A stretch of DNA of 64,000 nucleotides from positions 868,001 to 932,000 of the forward strand of contig NZ_CP024201.1 of NCBI RefSeq assembly GCF_002749615.1, given 5' to 3'. The notes under the pieces were generated by a model. It ran no database searches. It saw only the letters and a list, made by a program, of their open reading frames with translations, and was not told the DNA's origin. This document shows, piece by piece, positions 19,828-29,145 of the stretch. Both the position numbers and the translations under genes were made by a program. The number at the start of each line of letters is the position of its first letter. Position 1 is the stretch's first letter. This DNA is from Caulobacter mirabilis. Its GTDB lineage: Bacteria; Pseudomonadota; Alphaproteobacteria; Caulobacterales; Caulobacteraceae.

Positions 19828-22800
19828 CACAGCGTGATCTCCCCGATGCGCGACTCCGGTCGCGGCGTCCTGCGTTTGAAACGGACCGTCAGCCGGCGCA
19901 TGAGCACGTAGAAGACCGGGGTCAGGAAGAGGCCGAAGAGCGTCACGCCGAGCATGCCGGCGAAGACCGCGACCCCCATGGCCTGGCGCATTTCGGCCCC
20001 CGCGCCGGCGGCCAGCGCCAGCGGAACGACCCCGGCGATGAAGGCCAGCGAGGTCATCAGGATCGGACGCAGTCGAAGACGGCAGGCCTCCACGACCGCA
20101 TCGAGCGGAGACAGTCCCTCGGCTTCCCGGGTGCGGGCGAACTCGACGATCAGGATGGCGTTCTTGGCCGCCAGTCCTACAAGCACGACCAGGCCGATCT
20201 GCACGAAGACGTTGTTGTCGCCGCCGGTCAGCCATACGCCCGCGATCGCGCTGAACAGACACATCGGCACGATCAGGAGGACCGCCAGGGGCAGCGACCA
20301 GCTGTTGTACTGGGCGGCGAGGATCAGATAGGCGAGCAGCACACAGAGCGGGAAGATGAACAGCGCCGAGGCTCCCGCGAGCTTCTGCTGGTAGGTGAGA
20401 TCCGTCCACTCGAAGGCCATGCCTTCCGGCAGGGTTTCGGCGGCCAGGCGCTCCATCGCCGCGACCGCCTGGCCGGAACTGACGCCCGGCGCTGGCCCTC
20501 CCGAGATGTCGGCTGAAGGATAGCCGTTGTAGCGGATGACGCGATCCGGCCCGGAGCTCGGCGTGACCGAGACCAGGGCGGACAGGGGCAGCATGTCGCC
20601 GGCGGCGTTCCTCACCTGCAGCCGGCCGATGGCCTCGGCCTGCATGCGATGCTCGGCCTCGGCCTGGGCCGTCACCTTGTAGGTGCGGCCGAAGCGGTTG
20701 AAGTCGTTGACATAGAGCGAGCCGAGATAGACCTGCAGCGCTTCGAAGACGCTGGAAAGGCTCACGGCCTGGGCCTTGGCCTTGGTGCGGTCGACCGAGA
20801 CCTCAAGCTGCGGCGCATTGACGTCGAAGCTGGTCATCAGCCCGCCCGCCTGTCCGGACTCGGTCGCCCTCGCCATGAGCGCCTGGGTCTGCTGCGCCAG
20901 GGCTTCGAGGCCGTGGCCGCCGCGATCCTCGACCTGCATCTTGAACCCGCCCGTCGCGCCGAGCCCCGGGACCGGCGGCGGCGGAAAGACGCCGAGGAAG
21001 CCGTCGGGGATGGTCGCGAACTTTCCCTGCAGGCGACCGGCGATGGCGGTCGCCGCGAGGTCGGGCGACGTGCGGTCCTCGAACGGGTCGAGCATGACGA
21101 ACATCACCGCGGCGTTCGGCACGTTGACGAAGCCGTTGATCGAGAGGCCCGGGAAGGCGACGACGCTTTCGACGCCGGTTTCCGCGAGCGCGATCTTGGA
21201 CATCTGCTTCACCACAGCCTCCGTGCGGTCGAGCGAGGCCGAGTTCGGCAGCTGGGCGATCCCCACCAGGTAGTACTTGTCCTGCATCGGCACGAAGCCG
21301 GGCGGAACGACTTTGAATCCGAGGAAGGTGAGGCCGAGGAACCCGACGTAGATCAGAACCGCCACGCCGCCGACGCCGACGATCTTGCGAACCGCGCCGC
21401 CGTAGGCTTCCGGCGTCCGCCGGAACGGCCGGCCGAGCGCGCCGAAGATCGGGTCGAGGCGCCCCCGCAGGCTTCGTGGGTCCAGGTGGGGCCGGATCTT
21501 GCGCGGCCTGAGCAGCAGGCTGGCCATCGCCGGACTGAGGGTCAGCGAGCTGACCGCCGACAGGATCGTCGAGATGGCGATGGTCAAGGCGAACTGGCGA
21601 TAGAACTCGCCCTGGAGGCCGCTGAGGAAGGCGGTCGGAATGAAGACGGCGGCCAGCACGGAGGTGATCGCGATGATCGGGCCGGTGACCTCGTCCATCG
21701 CCAGTCGCGCGGCCTCGGCCGGCGCCTTGCCGTCCTCGATGTGTCGCTCGACGTTCTCGACGACCACGATCGCGTCGTCGACGACGATGCCGATCGACAG
21801 GACCAGGCCGAACAGCGACAGGGTGTTCAGCGAGAACCCCATCAGATGCATGATGGCGAAGGTCCCGATCAGCGACACCGGCACGGCCACCAGGGGGATG
21901 ATCGAGGCCCGCCAGCTGCGCAGGAACAGCACCACCACGATCACGACGAGGACGATGGCTTCCAGCAGGGTCGTCGCCACGGCTTCGAGCGACGCCCGGA
22001 CGAACAGGGTCGGATCGTAGGCGATGCGCGAGGTCAGCCCCTCCGGGAACCCGCCTTCGAGGCGGCTCATCGTCTCGCGCACCGCCTTGGAGACATCGAG
22101 CGCGTTGGCGCCGGGGCTCTGGATGATCTGGAGCGCCACCGCCGGTTCGCCGTCGAGCAGGCTTCGCAGCGCGTAGGCGTCCGCCCCCATCTCGATACGA
22201 GCGACGTCGCGCAGGCGTGTCACCTGGCCCGCTTCGCCCGCCTTGATGACGATGTCGCCGAACTGCGCCTCGTCCGTCAGCCGCCCGAGCGTGTTCACCG
22301 TCACCTGGAACGCCGCGGTGGCGTCGGGCGCCTGGCCGACGGAGCCGGCCGCCACCTGGACGTTCTGCTCCCGGACGGCGGCGATCACCTCGCCGGCGGT
22401 GAGCCCCCTCGCGGCGATGAGGTCCGGGTCCAGCCACAGCCTCATGCTGTATTCGCCCGCACCCCAGACGAGGACGTCGCTGATCCCGGGGATGCGGGCG
22501 AGCTCGTCGCGAACCTGGAGGTAGGCGTAGTTGGAGATGTACAGCGGGTCGTAGCGTTTGTCCGGCGACAGCAGGTGGACGACCATCAGGACGTCGGGCG
22601 AGGTCTTCTGCGTCACCACGCCCTGTCGCTGCACCTCGTCGGGCAGCCGCGGCAACGCCCGCGAGACGCGGTTCTGCACCTGGATCTGCGCGATGTCCGC
22701 GTCCGTGCCCTGGGCGAAGGTGACGGTCAGGATCATCCGGCCGTCAGTGGCCGACTGCGAGGACATGTAGAGCATGCCCTCCACGCCGTTGATCGCCTGT

Positions 22801-23003
22801 TCGAGCGGCGCGGCCACCGTCTCGGCGATGACCTTGGGATTGGCGCCGGGATAGGCCGCCGTGACCTGTACGGTCGGCGGCGTCACGGCCGGATATTCGC
22901 TGAGCGGCAGGCGGAAGAAGGCGACCCCGCCGCCGATCACGATCAGGACCGAAAGCACGATCGCGAAGATCGGCCGGTCGATGAAGAAGCGCGGAAAGCT
23001 CAT
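19827..23003 (-). CDS. RND efflux pump, HAE1 family, in CueR-linked operon
   Basis: A 1058-residue proton-driven pump beginning MSFPRFFIDRPIFAIVLSV. The relay aspartates are in LSIGIVVDDAIVVVENVERH and the second-half Lys in GLAAKNAILIVEFAR. It has the drug-type (HAE1) signature, not that of heavy-metal HME pumps such as CusA. It sits between adaptor and outer membrane factor with 4-base and 1-base overlaps. A CueR-type operator lies before the operon. In Pseudomonas aeruginosa the HAE1 pump MexPQ-OpmE is also reported in the CueR regulon, so copper-induced export of a copper-related organic compound is plausible. Confidence 0.95.
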   Translation of the reverse strand: MSFPRFFIDRPIFAIVLSVLIVIGGGVAFFRLPLSEYPAVTPPTVQVTAAYPGANPKVIAETVAAPLEQAINGVEGMLYMSSQSATDGRMILTVTFAQGTDADIAQIQVQNRVSRALPRLPDEVQRQGVVTQKTSPDVLMVVHLLSPDKRYDPLYISNYAYLQVRDELARIPGISDVLVWGAGEYSMRLWLDPDLIAARGLTAGEVIAAVREQNVQVAAGSVGQAPDATAAFQVTVNTLGRLTDEAQFGDIVIKAGEAGQVTRLRDVARIEMGADAYALRSLLDGEPAVALQIIQSPGANALDVSKAVRETMSRLEGGFPEGLTSRIAYDPTLFVRASLEAVATTLLEAIVLVVIVVVLFLRSWRASIIPLVAVPVSLIGTFAIMHLMGFSLNTLSLFGLVLSIGIVVDDAIVVVENVERHIEDGKAPAEAARLAMDEVTGPIIAITSVLAAVFIPTAFLSGLQGEFYRQFALTIAISTILSAVSSLTLSPAMASLLLRPRKIRPHLDPRSLRGRLDPIFGALGRPFRRTPEAYGGAVRKIVGVGGVAVLIYVGFLGLTFLGFKVVPPGFVPMQDKYYLVGIAQLPNSASLDRTEAVVKQMSKIALAETGVESVVAFPGLSINGFVNVPNAAVMFVMLDPFEDRTSPDLAATAIAGRLQGKFATIPDGFLGVFPPPPVPGLGATGGFKMQVEDRGGHGLEALAQQTQALMARATESGQAGGLMTSFDVNAPQLEVSVDRTKAKAQAVSLSSVFEALQVYLGSLYVNDFNRFGRTYKVTAQAEAEHRMQAEAIGRLQVRNAAGDMLPLSALVSVTPSSGPDRVIRYNGYPSADISGGPAPGVSSGQAVAAMERLAAETLPEGMAFEWTDLTYQQKLAGASALFIFPLCVLLAYLILAAQYNSWSLPLAVLLIVPMCLFSAIAGVWLTGGDNNVFVQIGLVVLVGLAAKNAILIVEFARTREAEGLSPLDAVVEACRLRLRPILMTSLAFIAGVVPLALAAGAGAEMRQAMGVAVFAGMLGVTLFGLFLTPVFYVLMRRLTVRFKRRTPRPESRIGEITL

Positions 23004-24175
23004 GGGCGGACTCCTTCGCCGGCCTTCGCCGCCGGCTTCAGGGGCGAGCCGTCGATGGCGACCGGCTGCGGGGTGACCTGCATGCCGGGCCGCACCAGGC
23101 CCTTGACGACGATCCGCTCTCCCGGACGTAGGCCCTGCTCGACGATGCGCAGGCCGCCGACCACCGGGCCGAGGTCCACGGGCCGGTATTCCGTCCTGTC
23201 GTCCGCGCCGACAATGAGCACGTAGCGGCGGCCCTGGTCGGTTCCGATCGACTGGTCGGAGACCAGGATCCTTGGCTGCGCGGCGCCGGTCTCGAGCCTG
23301 ACCTTGGCGAACAGGCCCGGCGTCAGCGCGCCGTCCGGGTTGTCGATGGCGGCGCGGATGCGGACCGTTCCCGTGCCGCGATCTGCGGTGTTTGACAGGA
23401 AGTCGACCCGTCCCGGCCGCAGGTAGTCGGCGTCGTCAGCCAGCGCGACCATGACCTTCGGGGCCGCTTCGCTGCTGCGGCCCGCCTGGGCGCGCATCGC
23501 CGCGAGCGAGCGCAGGTAGGTGCGCTCGTCGACGTCGAAGTAGACATACAGCGGGTCGATCGAGACGATCGTCGTCAGCGGCGTGGCGCCGTCGGCGACA
23601 TAGGCGCCCTCGTTGACGAGCATCTGGCCGACGCGGCCGCTGATCGGCGCGGCGACCCGCGTGAAGCTCAGATCCAGCTGGGCGGCGTTCACGGCGGCCC
23701 GGGCGGCGGCGACCTGGGCCTTGCGGGTTTCAAGCGTGGCGATCGCCGTGTCCAGGCGCTCGCGCGCGATGACCTTCTGGGCGAACAGCTGCTCGGCGCG
23801 GGCGTGCTCGGCCCGGGCCAGCGCCAAGCCGGCCTCGCTCTCACGCAGGCGGGCCGAGGCGGCGTCGAGCGAGGCTTGAAACGCCCGCGGATCGATGGCG
23901 AACAGAGTACGGCCTTTCGGGACGAACTGTCCCTCGGGCACGCTGACGTTCTGGATGTAGCCGGAGACGCGCGGCCGCAGCTCGACCTGCCGTGTCGCGG
24001 TGAGGGATCCCGTGAATTCGGCAAAGGGCGTGGTCGGCCGCATCAGGACCTGGGCCACGGGAACGGTCGGCGGAGGCGTGGCCGCGCCGGCGGGCGCAGG
24101 CGACTTGCATCCGGCGACGGCGAGCACGGCGCCGGTCGCCGCGGCGACCAACGCCAGGCGGTTTGCTGTCATCAA
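23000..24175 (-). CDS. RND efflux periplasmic adaptor lipoprotein, CueR-linked operon
   Basis: A 391-residue membrane-fusion protein. Lipobox VAGC gives lipidated Cys23, followed by the paired lipoyl halves (ELRPRVSGYIQNVSVPEGQFV and RVAAPISGRVGQML), an Ala-rich hairpin and a C-terminal domain ending in PQPVAIDGSPLKPAAKAGEG. Two consecutive ATGs (24175 and 24172) start it. No Met-rich or His-rich metal-binding N-terminus of the CusB kind is visible, in keeping with an HAE1 pump. It is the first gene of the operon; its stop overlaps the pump start by 4 bases. Confidence 0.93.
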   Translation of the reverse strand: MMTANRLALVAAATGAVLAVAGCKSPAPAGAATPPPTVPVAQVLMRPTTPFAEFTGSLTATRQVELRPRVSGYIQNVSVPEGQFVPKGRTLFAIDPRAFQASLDAASARLRESEAGLALARAEHARAEQLFAQKVIARERLDTAIATLETRKAQVAAARAAVNAAQLDLSFTRVAAPISGRVGQMLVNEGAYVADGATPLTTIVSIDPLYVYFDVDERTYLRSLAAMRAQAGRSSEAAPKVMVALADDADYLRPGRVDFLSNTADRGTGTVRIRAAIDNPDGALTPGLFAKVRLETGAAQPRILVSDQSIGTDQGRRYVLIVGADDRTEYRPVDLGPVVGGLRIVEQGLRPGERIVVKGLVRPGMQVTPQPVAIDGSPLKPAAKAGEGVRP

Positions 24176-24238
24176 TTCTGCCTTTCGCGGCCCCGACGGG
24201 AACCGCCATTTCTGGAGCGGGAGCGGATCTCGTTTCCG

Positions 24239-24269
24239 TTCGTGCGGTTTCCACCGCTCGGAAGGTCAA
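24239..24269 (-). promoter_or_regulatory. CueR-type promoter/operator of the RND operon
   Basis: On the minus strand, TTGACC (24269-24264) is followed by a 19-base spacer beginning TTCC and containing GTGGAA, then CACGAA as a weak -10. Eleven or more key positions match the two other CueR sites here (TTGACCTTCC, five bases, TGGAA, CC). The long spacer is the mark of MerR-family activation. The site ends about 64 bases before the adaptor start. The dyad is weaker than in the copA site, which suggests lower affinity. Confidence 0.65.
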
Positions 24270-24433
24270 GCCCGTTTTTTCGGGGTCGACCCGCAGGCGC
24301 GCTCGAGGCGGCGGCCTGACGCTGGCGGCTATCGCCGCGCCCTCGCGCGCGACCATGAACTCCGCCGGACGGCCGCCGGGTCGTCCGCAGGCTTCCGGAT
24401 TTGGGTTGGACACAGAAATCGAAATCACGCCCA

Positions 24434-24464
24434 TTGACCTTCCAGGAACTGGAAGCCTTAGAGC
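24434..24464 (+). promoter_or_regulatory. CueR-type promoter/operator of copA
   Basis: TTGACC (24434-24439), a 19-base spacer and TAGAGC (24459-24464). Inside the spacer is a perfect dyad, CTTCCAG-GAA-CTGGAAG (24439-24455). A 19-base spacer with a central dyad is diagnostic of MerR/CueR promoters, in which the activator twists the DNA to align the -35 and -10 elements. It is the strongest of the three copies in the window. Confidence 0.85.
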
Positions 24465-24496
24465 TCTGGCCGAACGATCACGAGAGACCCAGTTCC

Positions 24497-27031
24497 ATGA
24501 ACGCTCCCCTGACTCCTGCCGGCGTCGCCGGCCGACAGAGCTTCCCGATCGCCGGCATGACCTGCGCCTCCTGCGTGCGCCGCGTCGAGCTCGCCATCGG
24601 CAAGGCGCCGGGCGTGGCGGCCGCGACCGTCAATCTGGCGACCGAGACCGCCGACGTGACTTTTGACGCGCAGGGCGATCCCGCCGCGGTGATCTCGGCG
24701 ATCGAAGGCGCCGGCTACGAGGTTCCCGCCGAGACGACGGACGTCGAGATCGAGGGCATGACCTGCGCTTCCTGCGTGCGCCGGGTGGAGCTCGCCATCG
24801 CGGCGGTTCCGGGCGTGCTCAAGGCCTCCGTCAACCTCGCCACCGAACGGGCGACGATCGAGACCCTGGCCGGCGCCGCGCCGCGGGCGGCGATCGACGC
24901 GGCGATCCGTAAGGCCGGCTACACGCCGCGCCATCGCCAGGACGCCGCCGCAGCAACGGACAGCCGCGAGGCGGCCCGCGACCGCGAGATGTCCCATCTG
25001 AAGCGTGACCTGGCCGTAGCCGGCAGCCTGACGCTGCCGATCTTCGTGCTGGAGATGGGCTCACATGCCATTCCGGCTCTGCACCATTGGCTGGTGATGA
25101 CCGTCGGCCAGCAGCCGCTGTATCTCGCCTTCTTCGTGCTGGCGACGATCGTGCAGTTCGGCCCCGGCCTTCGGTTCTACCGCAAGGGCGTGCCGGCCCT
25201 GCTGCGCCTGGCGCCCGACATGAATTCGCTGGTCGTGCTCGGCTCGACCGCGGCCTGGGCCTATTCGGTGGTCGCCGTCTTCGCTCCCGGCGTGTTTCCG
25301 TCCGGAACGGCCAACGTCTACTTCGAGGCCTCGGCCGTCATCATCACCCTGATCCTGCTGGGCCGCATGCTGGAGGCGAAGGCCAAGGGCCGCACCAGCG
25401 AGGCGATCAAGCGGCTGGTAGGCCTGCAGGCCAAGTCGGCCAGGGTCGAGCGGAACGGCGTCTTCGTCGACACGCCGCTCGAGGACGTCGTCGCCGGCGA
25501 TGTCGTCCAGGTGCGTCCCGGCGACAAGATCCCTGTCGACGGCCTGGTGCTGTCCGGCTCGTCCTTCGTCGACGAGGCGATGATCTCGGGCGAGCCGATC
25601 CCGGTCGCGAAGGGCGAAGGCGCCGAGGTGATCGGCGGCACGATCAACAAGACCGGCAGCTTCACCTACCGCGCCACCAAGGTCGGGGCCGACACCCTGC
25701 TCGCCCAGATCATCCGCATGGTCGAGACCGCCCAGGGTTCGAAGCTGCCGATCCAGGCGCTGGTCGACAAGGTCACGGCCTGGTTCGTGCCGGCGGTCAT
25801 GGTCGCCGCCGCCGCGACCTTCCTGGTGTGGCTGGTCTTCGGCCCGCAGCCCGCCGCCGCCTTCGCCCTGGTCAACGCCGTGGCCGTCCTCATCATCGCC
25901 TGCCCGTGCGCCATGGGCCTGGCGACGCCGACCTCGATCATGGTGGGCGTCGGACGCGCCGCCGAGCTGGGCGTCCTGTTCCGCAACGGCGAGGCGCTGC
26001 AGTCGCTGAAGTCGACCCAGGTGGTCGCGCTGGACAAGACCGGCACCCTGACCGCGGGCAAGCCGGTCATGACGGACCTGGAGATCGCCAAGGGCTTCGA
26101 TCGCGCCCAGGTCCTGGCGATGGTCGCCGCCGTCGAGACCCAGTCCGAGCATCCCGTCGCCGCGGCGATCGTCGCCGCCGCCGAGGGCGAGGGCCTTCCC
26201 ATCGACGCGGCGCAGGCCTTCGACGCGATCCCAGGGTTCGGCGTCACCGCCTTGGTCGCGGGACGTCGCGTCGCGGTCGGCGCCGATCGCTACATGGCCC
26301 AGCTGGGCGTCGAGGTGCAGGCCTTCGCCGAGACCGCCGTCCGGATGGGGGGCATGGCCAAGACGCCGCTCTACGCCGCGATCGACGGCCGGCTGGCGGC
26401 GATCATCGCCGTGTCCGACCCGATCAAGCCGTCCACCCCGCAAGCGATCCGCGCCCTGCACGAGATGGGCCTCAAGGTCGCGATGATCACCGGCGACAAC
26501 CGTCGCACGGCGCAGGCCATCGCCGACCAGCTGGGCATCGACGAGGTCGTCGCCGAGGTGCTTCCCGACGGCAAGGTCGAGGCGGTCAAGCGCCTGCGTC
26601 AGGGCGGCCGCGCGGTGGCCTTCGTCGGCGACGGCATCAACGACGCGCCGGCCCTGGCCGAGGCCGACGTCGGCCTCGCCATCGGCACCGGCACGGACGT
26701 GGCCATCGAAAGCGCCGACGTGGTGCTGATGTCCGGCGACCTGCTCGGCGTGAGCAACGCCATCGCGCTGTCCAAGGCGACCATCGCCAACATCCGCCAG
26801 AACCTGTTCTGGGCTTTCGCCTATAACGCCAGCCTGATCCCGGTGGCGGCGGGCGTGCTCTATCCGATCAGCGGGACGCTGCTGTCGCCGATGCTGGCGG
26901 CCGGCGCCATGGCGCTGTCCAGCGTCTTCGTCCTGGGCAACGCGATGCGGCTTAAGCGCTTCAGGGCGCTGGCGCGCGAGGCCGCCGGCGGCCTTCCGGC
27001 CCCGGCGACCGGCCACTGGCCGCGCCGTTGA
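24497..27031 (+). CDS. copA: Copper-exporting P1B-type ATPase CopA
   Basis: 844 residues. Two N-terminal heavy-metal domains carry GMTCASC (CxxC at 23-26 and 90-93). Eight TM segments include the CPC motif in [15 protein letters not shown], the hallmark of Cu(I) transport. The catalytic core has DKTGTLT (phosphorylated Asp), TGDNRRTA and [10 protein letters not shown], with YNASLIP and MALSS in the last helices. It pumps Cu(I) (and Ag(I)) from cytoplasm to periplasm. I chose the ATG at 24497 since it lies downstream of the CueR promoter; the upstream in-frame extension would run through the operator. The stop codon lies within the -35 element of the next CueR site, just before cueR. Confidence 0.97.
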   Translation: MNAPLTPAGVAGRQSFPIAGMTCASCVRRVELAIGKAPGVAAATVNLATETADVTFDAQGDPAAVISAIEGAGYEVPAETTDVEIEGMTCASCVRRVELAIAAVPGVLKASVNLATERATIETLAGAAPRAAIDAAIRKAGYTPRHRQDAAAATDSREAARDREMSHLKRDLAVAGSLTLPIFVLEMGSHAIPALHHWLVMTVGQQPLYLAFFVLATIVQFGPGLRFYRKGVPALLRLAPDMNSLVVLGSTAAWAYSVVAVFAPGVFPSGTANVYFEASAVIITLILLGRMLEAKAKGRTSEAIKRLVGLQAKSARVERNGVFVDTPLEDVVAGDVVQVRPGDKIPVDGLVLSGSSFVDEAMISGEPIPVAKGEGAEVIGGTINKTGSFTYRATKVGADTLLAQIIRMVETAQGSKLPIQALVDKVTAWFVPAVMVAAAATFLVWLVFGPQPAAAFALVNAVAVLIIACPCAMGLATPTSIMVGVGRAAELGVLFRNGEALQSLKSTQVVALDKTGTLTAGKPVMTDLEIAKGFDRAQVLAMVAAVETQSEHPVAAAIVAAAEGEGLPIDAAQAFDAIPGFGVTALVAGRRVAVGADRYMAQLGVEVQAFAETAVRMGGMAKTPLYAAIDGRLAAIIAVSDPIKPSTPQAIRALHEMGLKVAMITGDNRRTAQAIADQLGIDEVVAEVLPDGKVEAVKRLRQGGRAVAFVGDGINDAPALAEADVGLAIGTGTDVAIESADVVLMSGDLLGVSNAIALSKATIANIRQNLFWAFAYNASLIPVAAGVLYPISGTLLSPMLAAGAMALSSVFVLGNAMRLKRFRALAREAAGGLPAPATGHWPRR

Positions 27032-27058
27032 CCTTCCAGACGCTGGAACCCAATTCCT
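27028..27058 (+). promoter_or_regulatory. CueR-type promoter/operator of cueR overlapping copA stop
   Basis: TTGACC (27028-27033), a 19-base spacer with the dyad CTTCCAG-ACG-CTGGAA (27033-27048), and ATTCCT (27053-27058). The copA stop TGA (27029-27031) is part of the -35 hexamer. It implies that cueR is autoregulated in addition to any readthrough from copA. Confidence 0.75.
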
Positions 27059-27084
27059 GACCGACGACGAGCGGAGACCGCGAC

Positions 27085-27483
27085 ATGAACATTGGAGCCG
27101 CAGCGGAAAAGTCGGGCCTGCCGGCCAAGACCATCCGCTACTACGAGGACATCGGCCTGTTGCAGGCCGACCGCGCCAGCAACGGCTACCGCGACTACTC
27201 GATGGCGGACGTGCATCGCCTGCGCTTCCTGCAGCGCTCGCGCAGCCTGGGGTTCTCCGTGGAGGAGTGCCGTCAGCTGCTGTCGCTCTACAGCGACAAG
27301 GATCGCGAGAGCGCCGACGTGAAGGCGATCGCCAACATCAAGCTGGTGGAAATCGACCGCAAGCTCGCCGAGCTGACCGAGCTTCGCGACACGCTGCGCC
27401 ATCTGGTCCGCAACTGCCATGGCGACGACCGTCCGGACTGTCCGATCATCGAAGGGCTGTCCGGGAGGGACCTGGCGCGCTGA
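27085..27483 (+). CDS. cueR: MerR-family copper-responsive regulator CueR/HmrR
   Basis: 132 residues. The N-terminal winged helix (MNIGAAAEKSGLPAKTIRYYEDIGLL) is the MerR DNA-binding domain, followed by the dimerisation helix. The metal loop has Cys111 and Cys119 separated by seven residues (C-HGDDRPD-C), the spacing that selects monovalent Cu/Ag/Au in CueR. In the cytoplasm it senses Cu(I) and activates promoters with 19-base spacers. Three such promoters lie in this window: copA, cueR itself and the RND operon. It starts 27 bases after its own -10. Confidence 0.95.
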   Translation: MNIGAAAEKSGLPAKTIRYYEDIGLLQADRASNGYRDYSMADVHRLRFLQRSRSLGFSVEECRQLLSLYSDKDRESADVKAIANIKLVEIDRKLAELTELRDTLRHLVRNCHGDDRPDCPIIEGLSGRDLAR

Positions 27484-27578
27484 CCAGCGGCCGTGGCGCG
27501 GCGTCCGGCGCCACGGCGAAGCCGGCGGACATGAGCAAGAAGCGAGATCAACGCGCGACGAAATCTAGGATTGGCCAA

Positions 27579-27596
27579 ATACCGACCGGTTGGTAT
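27579..27596. promoter_or_regulatory. Near-perfect palindromic TetR operator
   Basis: ATACCGACCGGTTGGTAT has a single mismatched pair over 18 bases, centred on CCGG. It lies 22 bases before the TetR start at 27619. The ACCGACCGGT-type core is common among TetR-family operators, so autoregulation of the TetR/hydrolase operon is likely. Confidence 0.7.
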
Positions 27597-27618
27597 GTCG
27601 CTTGTAAGGAGCGACGAC

Positions 27619-28230
27619 ATGGTTCGAGACGACGGAACGCAAGGACGCATCCTCGACGCTGCGGTCAGGTTGATCCTGACCAAGGGTTATGAGGCGACGA
27701 GCATCAACGACGTCTGTCAGGCTACCGGGCTGACCAAGGGCGCCGTGTTTCACTATGTGAGCGACAAGGAGGCGCTGGGCGCCGCCGCCGCCGCCCGTTT
27801 CGCCGATCGGGCGACGGAGCTCTTCGCGGGCGCCGCCTATCATGAGCCTGCGGATCCCAGGGACCGGCTGCTGGCCTATGTCGACCAGCGTCAGACGATG
27901 ATGCAGGGCGGTCTCCCGGATTTCACCTGCCTCTTCGGCATGATCGCGCAGGAAACCTATGTCACCCGTCCGGCCCTCGCCGCGGCCTGCGGCGATCATA
28001 TTCGCAGCCACGCCCACACGCTCGAGCCCGATATCGCCCAGGCCCAAGCGGACGGCGACGTCGCCTTGCCGCACGGGCCCGAAGGGCTGGCCCTCTTCAT
28101 GCAGGCGATCATCCAGGGCGCGTTCGTGATCTCGAAGGCCGGCGGCGACCCCGCACTGGCCGCCCAATGCCTGGATCACCTCAAACAGTATCTGACGCTG
28201 CTTTTCAGCCGCCCCATCAGCGCGGCGTGA
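27619..28230 (+). CDS. TetR/AcrR family transcriptional regulator
   Basis: 203 residues with a clear TetR HTH (GRILDAAVRLILTKGYEATSINDVCQATGLTKGAVFHYVSDKEAL) and an all-helical effector domain. I chose ATG 27619 because AAGGAG sits 9 bases upstream; the in-frame ATG at 27595 would overlap the operator palindrome. The alpha/beta hydrolase starts 7 bases after this stop, so the two form an operon, probably derepressed by a substrate or product of the hydrolase. The ligand is unknown. Confidence 0.9.
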   Translation: MVRDDGTQGRILDAAVRLILTKGYEATSINDVCQATGLTKGAVFHYVSDKEALGAAAAARFADRATELFAGAAYHEPADPRDRLLAYVDQRQTMMQGGLPDFTCLFGMIAQETYVTRPALAAACGDHIRSHAHTLEPDIAQAQADGDVALPHGPEGLALFMQAIIQGAFVISKAGGDPALAAQCLDHLKQYLTLLFSRPISAA

Positions 28231-28237
28231 GGCCGAT

Positions 28238-29107
28238 ATGCTCAGGCGCAGGTTCCTGAAGACCGCCGCCGCGACCGCGGCGCTGACCGCGACCCTTCCC
28301 GTTCAAGCCCAGGAGACCCTCGGCATGCCGAATGTGAACTTCGCCGACATCAACGGCCAGCATGTCTTCTACAGCGTGCACGGCGCCGGCAAGCCGCTGG
28401 TTCTCCTGCATGGGGGCGTCAATCCGGACAGTTTCGGGGGCAATCTGGCGGCGCTGGCCAAGGGGCGGCAGGTGATCGCCGTCCATCTCCAGGCGCATGG
28501 GCGTACGCCGGACACCGACAGGCCCCTGCGCGCCGAGACGCTGGGCGACGACGTCGCCGCTGTGATCGGCCATCTGAATCTCGGAAGGGCCGACGTCATG
28601 GGCTATTCGCTGGGCGCCGGCGTCGCGCTCCAGACCGTCATCCGTCACCCGGACGTGGTCGACCGGCTCGTACTCGTGGCCGGAAGGATGAGGCAGGACG
28701 GCGCCTATCCGGAGGTGGTGGCGGCCTTCAATCAACTGGAGGCCAACGCCGCCGCGATCGGCCCCGGCGTAAAGGCGTCGCCGCTCGGGCAGGCCTATCC
28801 CGATGTCGATTGGACGAGCCTCTTCGCCAAGGTCGGCGACCTGACCAAGCGCCCCTTTGACTGGAGCGCCGACGTCGCCAGGGTCCAGGCGCGCACCTTG
28901 CTGGTCTTCGCCGACGCCGACTGCGTCCGGCCTGAGCACATGGTCGAGTTCTGGAAAGCGTTGGGAGGCGGCCAGCGCGACGCCGGGATCGACGGCTCTC
29001 TGCGCCCCGCGAACCAGCTCGCGATCGTGCCGAACGCCACCCACTACACGCTGGCCGTCGACCCGCTGCTGCCCGAGATCGTCGAGCGCTTCCTCGCAAC
29101 CCCATAG
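28238..29107 (+). CDS. Alpha/beta hydrolase with Tat-like signal
   Basis: 289 residues. The N-terminus RRRFLKTAAATAAL fits a twin-arginine signal, so the enzyme is probably exported folded to the periplasm. Alpha/beta hydrolase marks are the oxyanion-hole HGG (58-60), nucleophile elbow GYSLGAG with Ser124, an acid in LVFADADCVRPEH and a late His in NATHYTLAVDP. It is an esterase, lactonase or haloperoxidase-like hydrolase of unknown substrate, co-transcribed with its TetR gene. It is the last gene of native high-GC composition before the island. Confidence 0.85.
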   Translation: MLRRRFLKTAAATAALTATLPVQAQETLGMPNVNFADINGQHVFYSVHGAGKPLVLLHGGVNPDSFGGNLAALAKGRQVIAVHLQAHGRTPDTDRPLRAETLGDDVAAVIGHLNLGRADVMGYSLGAGVALQTVIRHPDVVDRLVLVAGRMRQDGAYPEVVAAFNQLEANAAAIGPGVKASPLGQAYPDVDWTSLFAKVGDLTKRPFDWSADVARVQARTLLVFADADCVRPEHMVEFWKALGGGQRDAGIDGSLRPANQLAIVPNATHYTLAVDPLLPEIVERFLATP

Positions 29108-29129
29108 CAGGTCGCCGGTCGCGGCGAGG

Positions 29130-29145
29130 CCCGCGATCTGGCGGG
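29130..29145 (+). terminator. Possible terminator hairpin after the hydrolase gene
   Basis: CCCGC (29130-29134), a 6-base loop and GCGGG (29141-29145), then a moderately T-rich TCTAGTTCTCTTGG. It is short and its T tract is interrupted, so this is a weak call. Confidence 0.4.

Larger units (their letters stand above)
24176..24496. other. Divergent intergenic region with two CueR-type operators
   Basis: About 320 bases between the leftward RND operon and the rightward copper ATPase. It carries one CueR-like promoter in each direction (24239-24269 leftward, 24434-24464 rightward). The 160 bases between the two operators show no other gene or obvious site. Confidence 0.75.

Noticed and set aside
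20649..23225. 858-codon open frame on the plus strand opposite the second RND pump
   Set aside because: It is antisense to a certain RND gene, has the Arg/Ala/Gly/Asp/His-rich composition of a GC-rich shadow frame, and shows no domain.
20649..27031. Second RND system as a Cus-type copper pump
   Set aside because: The pump carries HAE1 drug-type features and the adaptor lacks a Met/His-rich metal site. The link to copper rests on the operator only.
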